DNA from: Hansschlegelia plantiphila
GTDB lineage: Bacteria; Pseudomonadota; Alphaproteobacteria; Rhizobiales; Methylopilaceae
Length of the DNA stretch: 64,000 nt
NCBI RefSeq assembly: GCF_027922265.1
Contig: NZ_BSFI01000002.1
Span: forward strand, 1 to 64,000
Reading direction: 5' to 3'
Part shown: in pieces, positions 59,027 through 64,000 of the stretch
How the letters are laid out: each line of letters opens with the position of its first letter
Position numbering within the stretch: position 1 is the stretch's first letter
Position numbers and translations under genes: made by a program
Notes under the pieces: model-generated
What the model saw: the letters and a program-made list of their open reading frames with translations, nothing else
The model's database searches: none
Told to the model about the DNA's origin: nothing

Positions 59027-59590
59027 TCAGTCCGCGCGGCGGAGATAGGTGACTTCGTTGGTGTCGACGACGATCCGCTCGCCCGAGGCGATGAACGGCG
59101 GCACCAGCACGCGCAGCCCATTTTCGAGCTTCGCGGGCTTGTAGGAGGACGCGGCCGTCTGGCCCTTCACGACGGGGTCGGCCTCGACGATCTGGAGGGT
59201 GACGTGGTCGGGGAGCTTGACGCCGATCGCCCGCTCCTCGTGCATCTCGACCGTCACGGTCATACCGTCCTGCAGGAAGGCAGCACGCTCGCCGACGAAC
59301 TCGCTCGCGAGCGTGATCTGCTCGTAGGTGTTGGTGTCCATGAACACCAGGTCCTCGCCCTCGGCGTAGAGGAACTGGAAGTCCTTCTGCTCCAGGCGAA
59401 CCCGCTCGACCGTCTCGTCGGCGCGGAAGCGCTCGTTGAGCTTGCGGCCGTCGATCAGGTTCTTCAGCTCGACCTGGTTGAACGCGCCGCCCTTGCCCGG
59501 CTTCACGGCGTTGGTCTTCACCGCCGCCCACAGGCCGCCCTGATGCTCGAGGACCATGCCGGGGGTGATCTGGTTGCCGTTGATCTTCAT
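59027..59590 (-). CDS. efp: elongation factor P
   Basis: EF-P relieves ribosome stalling at polyproline. The 187-residue protein has all three beta-barrel domains: [20 protein letters not shown] with Lys34 in [15 protein letters not shown] (the residue lysylated or otherwise modified), [15 protein letters not shown] and [28 protein letters not shown] at the end. No modification enzyme (EpmA, EarP) is adjacent. Confidence 0.97.
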   Translation of the reverse strand: MKINGNQITPGMVLEHQGGLWAAVKTNAVKPGKGGAFNQVELKNLIDGRKLNERFRADETVERVRLEQKDFQFLYAEGEDLVFMDTNTYEQITLASEFVGERAAFLQDGMTVTVEMHEERAIGVKLPDHVTLQIVEADPVVKGQTAASSYKPAKLENGLRVLVPPFIASGERIVVDTNEVTYLRRAD

Positions 59591-59671
59591 CGAAATCTTT
59601 CAGGGAATCTGGGGTCGGGGCGGCCAAGGCCGCCTCGAAGCCGCTTCGTTTGCCCCCGCAGGGGCGCGACG

Positions 59672-60784
59672 TCAAGGTTGCGGCGCGGGCGGGGCGGTTG
59701 CGACCGCGCTCTGCGCGATAGGACCGAAGCCCTCGGTCCACTTCGCGACAAGCTTGTCGGCGGCGTCGCGGTCGGCGTCGGGCAGCGAACCGGCGAAGCC
59801 TTCGAGCCAGGCGTCGTTCAGCCCCTGCTCGCGGGCGAGGCGGTTCCACGCGGCGGCGCGGACTGGATCGCGGTCGACGCCCCGGCCATAGGCGTAGAGC
59901 CTGGCGAGCCGATTTTGGGCGATGGCGTTGCCCTTCTCGGCGGCGCGGCGGAACATCGCGGCAGCCGCCGCCTCGTCCTTCGGCGCGCCGGCGCCGTTAA
60001 ACAAGGCGATGGCGTATTCGACCATGGCGGCGACGTGGTCCTGAGCCGCGGCGCGGCTGAGCCACATGGCGGCGGCGGCCGGGTCGCGCTCGATTCCTCG
60101 GCCTTCCTTCAGAAGGATCGCGTAGGCGTATTGCGCATCCGGCTGACCGAGCTCCGCCGCTGTCTTCATCGCCCGCGCGGCGGCCTCGGCGTCCTGCGGG
60201 ACAGGGCCGCCCTGAAGCTTCAGGATCGCGAGATTGTAGAGCGCTTCCGGCTCGCCGAGCGCCGCGGATGTCTCGAACAGCTTCGCGGCGCCGGCTGGAT
60301 CCTTCGCGATCCCCGAGCCCTGCAGCTTGGCGAGGCCGAGCGCCAGCATCGCCTCGCGGTCGCCGAGGGCGACAGCGCGCCCATACCAGCGCGCGGCCTC
60401 CGGAAGCGAACGCGCGACGCCTGCGCCGTCGGCATAGAGCTGACCAAGCAGCGTCATCGCCGCGGCCTGCGGCGGCTTCGCCTCGGCGCGCTTCTTGGCC
60501 TCGTCAAAGGCCGAACGGTACATCCCGCGCTGATAGGCGCCGTAGGCGACGTCGGCGTGGGGATCGCCAGGTCCGTCCTGCTGATCGCCCAGCGCGTCGT
60601 CAGGCTTCGGCATCGGCAGCATCATGTAGCGGAGGCTGGGGACCGACAGCTCCGGCCTCATCAGCTGCTCGGCGAGGGGAGCCGGAGTCTGGACAGGCGC
60701 GGCGGGCTTTTTCTTCTGGGTGGCGGCGAGCGCAAGACCGGGGGCGAGCGTCAGAAGGACGGCGGCCGCGGCGAGCCGTCTCAC
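59672..60784 (-). CDS. SEL1-repeat (TPR-like) secreted protein
   Basis: A signal peptide (LAAAAVLLTLAPGLALA) leads to a proline-rich linker and then six or more SEL1 repeats of 36 residues, for instance AMTLLGQLYADGAGVARSLPEAARWYGRAVA and NRLARLYAYGRGVDRDPVRAAAWNRLA. Such proteins act as periplasmic scaffolds. The 370-residue length and the LSVPSLRYMMLPMPKPDD segment are typical of a Rhizobiales group. The GTG start overlaps the stop of the upstream ThiE-like gene (GTGA). Confidence 0.88.
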   Translation of the reverse strand: MRRLAAAAVLLTLAPGLALAATQKKKPAAPVQTPAPLAEQLMRPELSVPSLRYMMLPMPKPDDALGDQQDGPGDPHADVAYGAYQRGMYRSAFDEAKKRAEAKPPQAAAMTLLGQLYADGAGVARSLPEAARWYGRAVALGDREAMLALGLAKLQGSGIAKDPAGAAKLFETSAALGEPEALYNLAILKLQGGPVPQDAEAAARAMKTAAELGQPDAQYAYAILLKEGRGIERDPAAAAMWLSRAAAQDHVAAMVEYAIALFNGAGAPKDEAAAAAMFRRAAEKGNAIAQNRLARLYAYGRGVDRDPVRAAAWNRLAREQGLNDAWLEGFAGSLPDADRDAADKLVAKWTEGFGPIAQSAVATAPPAPQP

Positions 60785-61422
60785 GGCGTCGGCGCCTTGG
60801 CGAGAGAGAGCATGGCGCCGGCTGCGGCGACCGCGGCCGCCGGGCCCGCCTCGTGCAGCCAGACGGCGTCGCCGAGCGCGGCGAACTCGACGTCCGCGGC
60901 CGCGAGGGCGGCGACGTCATCGACGGACTGCGCGAGGCCGACGCAGGGCGTCTGGAAGATCGGCACCCACCATTCCACGCGTTCGAGCGTCGTGGAGAAT
61001 GGCTCGCCGTCAAGGTCTTCGCCGAACATCACGTAATCGGCGCCGGCCTCGCCCGCGACCATCGCCGCGTCGCGCGACCCGGGCGCGAAGGCGCCGACGA
61101 TCTTGTCGGGCTGGAACCGCCCGACGATCTCGCCGAAGCCTTCGTCCCCGGCCGGCGCGTGGAGCCCGTCGGCTCCGGACTTGCCGACGATGTCCTCGAC
61201 GCCTGCCCCCGCGACCAGCGCGGCGGCGCCCGCGGCCTGCGCCGCTGCGATCAGCGGCTTGGCGCGCGCGAGCCGGGTTCGATCGTCGGCGGGGCCGAGG
61301 CGGATCACGACGGCCGCAATGTCGCCGGCCGCGAGCGCGGCCTCGAACATCGGCTGGAACGCCTCGATCTCATTGAGCTCGGGCGTGATCAGCATCAGAC
61401 GAGTGACCGGCCCGGCGGACAT
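60781..61422 (-). CDS. thiamine-phosphate-synthase-like protein (ThiE paralogue)
   Basis: The 213-residue protein follows the ThiE barrel: RLMLITPELNEIEAF, AAVVIRLGPADDRTRL, GADGLHAPAGDEGF, GAFAPGSRDAAMVAGEAGADYVMFGE. The usual ThiE diphosphate/Mg loops are altered (GVHLGQED reads GLHAPAGDE), so the family is clear but activity on thiamine precursors is doubtful. It is cotranslated with the SEL1-repeat gene. Thiamine genes are not otherwise present. Confidence 0.8.
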   Translation of the reverse strand: MSAGPVTRLMLITPELNEIEAFQPMFEAALAAGDIAAVVIRLGPADDRTRLARAKPLIAAAQAAGAAALVAGAGVEDIVGKSGADGLHAPAGDEGFGEIVGRFQPDKIVGAFAPGSRDAAMVAGEAGADYVMFGEDLDGEPFSTTLERVEWWVPIFQTPCVGLAQSVDDVAALAAADVEFAALGDAVWLHEAGPAAAVAAAGAMLSLAKAPTP

Positions 61423-61608
61423 GGACGATGACCTGGTGAGTTTGAGACAGGGCGCTTGTCGCGCCGCGAGGTGGCGAAAGCGCGGCGCCGGGAGGCCAGA
61501 GGCGTCGTCCCGGCCTGAGCGAAGCCGCAAGCCGGGATCAAAACGCTTTGTGCGCCTTACGACCCCGGATCGGCCGATCGCGCCGTCCGGGAGGACGTCA
61601 ATCAGACC

Positions 61609-62577
61609 TCACGCCGCCTTGGCGTAGATGTCCATGATGTCGTTCAGCAGCTTCACCGCCTCGTCGCGCGGGCGCTGGAAGGCGTTGCGGCCCATGATCG
61701 ACCCGAAGGCGCCGCCGGCTGCGATCTGGCGGATCTCGTCGAGCAGCGCCGCGGTGTCGCTCTTGGCCTCGCCGCCCGAGAAGATCACGATGCGGCGGCC
61801 GTTGAAGCAGCTGCGGACGACGTCGCGGATGCGGTCCGACAGCGTGCCGAGCTCGATGCCGCCCTTCTTGTATGCCTTCTTCGCGGCGTCGAGCGCGAAA
61901 TGGTCGGTCGGCGGCTTCACCTTGATGATGTGCGCGCCGAGCAGCGCCGCGATGTGAGCGGCGTAGGAGATGACGTCCGCCGAGGTCTCGCCTTCCTTCG
62001 TCAGCGTGCCGCCACGGGCGTAGGACCAGATCACGACCGCGAGGCCGAACGCCTTGGCTTCACGGGCGAGTTCGCGGATCTCCTCCATCTGGTCGTAAGC
62101 GACGTCGGAACCGGGATAGATCGTGAAGCCGATCGCCGAGCAGCCGAGGCGCACGGCGTCCTCGACCGAGGCCGTCACCGCCTGGTCGGCGTCCTCGTTG
62201 AGGCGCGACAGCGAGTTCGCGCTGTTCATCTTGAGGATGGTCGGGATCTGGCCGGCGAAGGTGTCGGCGCCCGCCTCCAGCATGCCGAGCGGGGCGGCGT
62301 AGGCGTTGAGACCGGCGTCGATCGCGAGCTGGAAATGGTAATGCGGGTCGTAGGCCGCGGGATTGACCGAGAACGACCGGGCGGGGCCGTGCTCGAAGCC
62401 CTGATCGACGGGCAGAATCACCAGCTTGCCGGTGCCGGCGAGCTTGCCGTGCATCAGCAGGCGGACGAGGTTGCCCTTCGTGCCCGGGTTGTCGCTTTCG
62501 TACCAGGACAGGATTTCACGAACGCGCGGCGTGATCGCGAGGCGGCGCTCGGCGGTGATCGGTGTCGAGACGTTCAT
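61609..62577 (-). CDS. class I fructose-bisphosphate aldolase (DhnA type)
   Basis: This 322-residue Schiff-base aldolase belongs to the archaeal-type/DhnA family: LVILPVDQGFEHGPARSF, MNSANSLSRLNEDADQ, GCSAIGFTIYPGSDV, IWSYARGG, the Schiff-base Lys in HIIKVKPPTDHF, IVIFSGGEA and GRNAFQRP. It interconverts fructose 1,6-bisphosphate with triose phosphates. It lies 47 bp after pgk on the same strand, forming a glycolytic/gluconeogenic unit. Confidence 0.93.
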   Translation of the reverse strand: MNVSTPITAERRLAITPRVREILSWYESDNPGTKGNLVRLLMHGKLAGTGKLVILPVDQGFEHGPARSFSVNPAAYDPHYHFQLAIDAGLNAYAAPLGMLEAGADTFAGQIPTILKMNSANSLSRLNEDADQAVTASVEDAVRLGCSAIGFTIYPGSDVAYDQMEEIRELAREAKAFGLAVVIWSYARGGTLTKEGETSADVISYAAHIAALLGAHIIKVKPPTDHFALDAAKKAYKKGGIELGTLSDRIRDVVRSCFNGRRIVIFSGGEAKSDTAALLDEIRQIAAGGAFGSIMGRNAFQRPRDEAVKLLNDIMDIYAKAA

Positions 62578-62624
62578 CGTTCTCTCGCGTCGGGGTTCAT
62601 CGGTGACGTTATAGACCTGCGGCC

Positions 62625-63827
62625 CTAGCTTGTCGCGGTGAGCGCTGCGACTCCGGGCAATTCCTTGCCCTCGAGCCACTCCAGGAACGCGCCGCCCGCG
62701 GTGGATACATAGGAGAATCGGTCCGCGGCGCCAGCATGATTGAGGGCCGAGACCGTATCGCCGCCGCCGGCGACGGAAAGAAGACGCCCGTCAGCCGTCA
62801 ATTCCGCGGCGATGCGCGCCACCGCGACGGTGCCGGCGTCGAACGGCTCCATCTCGAAAGCGCCGAACGGCCCGTTCCAGACCAGCGTCTTGGCCTGCGC
62901 CAGCACGATCGCGACCTCGTCGACCGACTTCTGGCCGATGTCCAGGATCATCTCGTCGTCGGCCACCTGGTCGACGTCGGCGACGCGGTTCTCGGCGTGC
63001 GCCTTGAACTCCCTGGCGAGGCGGACGTCGTTCGGCAGCACGATCACGCAGTCGGCGGCCTTCGCCTTCTCCTCGATCTCGCGGGCGACCGGCAGCAGGT
63101 CCTTTTCGCAAAGCGACTTGCCGACGTTCACGCCGCGGGCGGCGAGAAAGGTGTTCGCCATGCCGCCGCCGATCACAAGGTAGTCGACCTTGGAGACGAG
63201 ATTGCCGAGCAGGTCGAGCTTCGACGACACTTTGGCGCCGCCGACGACCGCGACCACGGGACGTTCGGGCGTTGCGAGCGCTCGGGTCAGCGCGTTGAGC
63301 TCGGCCTGCATGGAGCGGCCGGCATAGGCCGGCAGCAGCCGGGCGATCCCTTCCGTCGAGGCGTGCGCCCGGTGGGCGGCCGAGAAGGCGTCGTTGACGT
63401 AGATGTCGCCGAGCTTCGCGAGCGCTGCGGAGAACTCCGGATCGTTGGTTTCCTCTCCGGCGTGAAAACGGGTGTTTTCGAGCAGCAGCACGTCGCCCGG
63501 CGTCAGCTTCGCGACCGCGGTTTCGGCGACCTCGCCGACGCAATCGTCGGCGAACAGCACGTCCTGCCGGAGCGCGGCCTCCAGCGCGGGAACGACGACC
63601 CTGAGCGACTGGCTCTCGTCGCGCCGGCCCTTCGGCCGGCCGAAATGAGCGAGCAAGATCGTTCTCGCGCCCTTCTGGGCGAGCTCGTTCAGCGTGGGGA
63701 CGATCGCCCGCAGCCGCGTGTCGTCCGTCACCCGCGCGCCGTCCATCGGCACGTTCAGATCGACGCGCACGAGCACGCGCTTCCCGGCGACATTGACGTC
63801 GTCGAGAGTCTTGAAGGTCGCAGTCAT
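62625..63827 (-). CDS. pgk: phosphoglycerate kinase
   Basis: The 400-residue enzyme carries [84 protein letters not shown] and [16 protein letters not shown]. It transfers phosphate between 1,3-bisphosphoglycerate and ADP. The ATG follows GGGAT. In Rhizobiales it often follows gap, which would lie beyond the window. Confidence 0.97.
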   Translation of the reverse strand: MTATFKTLDDVNVAGKRVLVRVDLNVPMDGARVTDDTRLRAIVPTLNELAQKGARTILLAHFGRPKGRRDESQSLRVVVPALEAALRQDVLFADDCVGEVAETAVAKLTPGDVLLLENTRFHAGEETNDPEFSAALAKLGDIYVNDAFSAAHRAHASTEGIARLLPAYAGRSMQAELNALTRALATPERPVVAVVGGAKVSSKLDLLGNLVSKVDYLVIGGGMANTFLAARGVNVGKSLCEKDLLPVAREIEEKAKAADCVIVLPNDVRLAREFKAHAENRVADVDQVADDEMILDIGQKSVDEVAIVLAQAKTLVWNGPFGAFEMEPFDAGTVAVARIAAELTADGRLLSVAGGGDTVSALNHAGAADRFSYVSTAGGAFLEWLEGKELPGVAALTATS

Positions 63828-64000
63828 ATGGGATCCCCGGCGGCGAAGCGGTGACGTCGTTCTAATGTTTTTTGCCGACGCCGCCACCCGGTGAGAGCAG
63901 GCTTCGACGAATTGTCACTCGGCGGGACACGAGCAGAGCGGAAACGGGCGCCTGAGAGGCGTTGTCCAGAATAAGTCACTGTGTTCTAATGCGTTCAGTA
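63828..64000. other. upstream region of pgk
   Basis: No gene is visible in these last 173 bp. The sequence contains TTCTAATGTTTTTTGCC close to the pgk start and TTCTAATGC at the end, with GC-rich DNA between. The minus strand may carry the pgk promoter here, unless the gene is read through from upstream. Confidence 0.35.

Overview
The window is 64 kb of high-GC DNA and reads as an ordinary chromosome segment of an alphaproteobacterium, most likely Hyphomicrobiales (Rhizobiales). The grounds are the family mix (DUF6456, DUF5330, DUF1491, DUF992, Usg, AatA, a MetF operon headed by an ArsR-methyltransferase fusion, a liv operon carrying DUF6867), frequent GTG/TTG starts with 4-bp stop/start overlaps, and a textbook CtrA-type site (TTAA-N7-TTAA). 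A Methylopila/Hansschlegelia-like genus is a guess only. No rRNA, CRISPR array or intact prophage was seen; there is one tRNA (Gln-CTG).

Layout. 1-8.1 kb is the most accessory part. It holds the N-terminus of an RTX calcium-binding protein, a coupled cluster of small zinc-ribbon proteins around an SRAP (HMCES/YedK-like) abasic-site protein, a solitary OLD-family ATPase/TOPRIM nuclease, a decayed recombinase-like fragment, and a three-gene operon (J-domain protein, secreted SNase, SpoT-like HD hydrolase) ending next to tRNA-Gln. 8.2-13.4 kb has a GT1 glycosyltransferase, L-lactate permease, and Ppx/GppA coupled to RlmE. 13.4-16.2 kb is a disturbed patch: two dispersed-repeat copies, about 0.5 kb of GC-rich non-coding DNA with several stem-loops, an AT-rich stretch with two small unknown genes, an IS1595-family transposase tail, and a broken second copy of the metH 3' end.

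16.2-22.8 kb is a methionine operon read on the minus strand: SahR-like regulator, metF, a coiled-coil small protein, homocysteine methyltransferase (MetH N-half), MetH remainder and a GNAT. A perfect palindrome overlaps the regulator's start codon. 22.8-30.2 kb carries MOSC, trans-aconitate methyltransferase (its start overlaps a VapC remnant), EttA, a LysR divergent from an SDR/NADP-reductase pair, CcdA and PhnA. 30.2-35.7 kb is a complete branched-chain amino-acid ABC operon (livHMGF-DUF6867-livK) with a terminator.

36-50.7 kb carries a class D beta-lactamase homologue whose catalytic STFK motif reads ATLE, a molybdenum-cofactor maturation trio (two XdhC halves and a MoaB/MocA-like protein), DUF488, Usg, a HIBADH-type dehydrogenase, aspartate aminotransferase, DUF992, MsrP, OprB porin, a MASE1-PAS-GGDEF diguanylate cyclase and an orphan MetN-like ATPase. 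51-64 kb is mostly housekeeping: an aminotransferase, DUF6456, SufE, DUF5330, a hybrid-free sensor kinase with a peptidoglycan-binding partner, SuhB-type phosphatase, FMN reductase, EF-P, a SEL1-repeat protein with a ThiE-like paralogue, class I FBP aldolase and phosphoglycerate kinase.

The best candidates for something undescribed are the SRAP/zinc-ribbon cluster, the inactive class D beta-lactamase homologue, the J-domain/SNase/HD operon, the start-codon operator of the methionine operon, and a long hairpin abutting the Shine-Dalgarno of the SDR gene. All functional statements rest on reading motifs by eye; no database search was possible.
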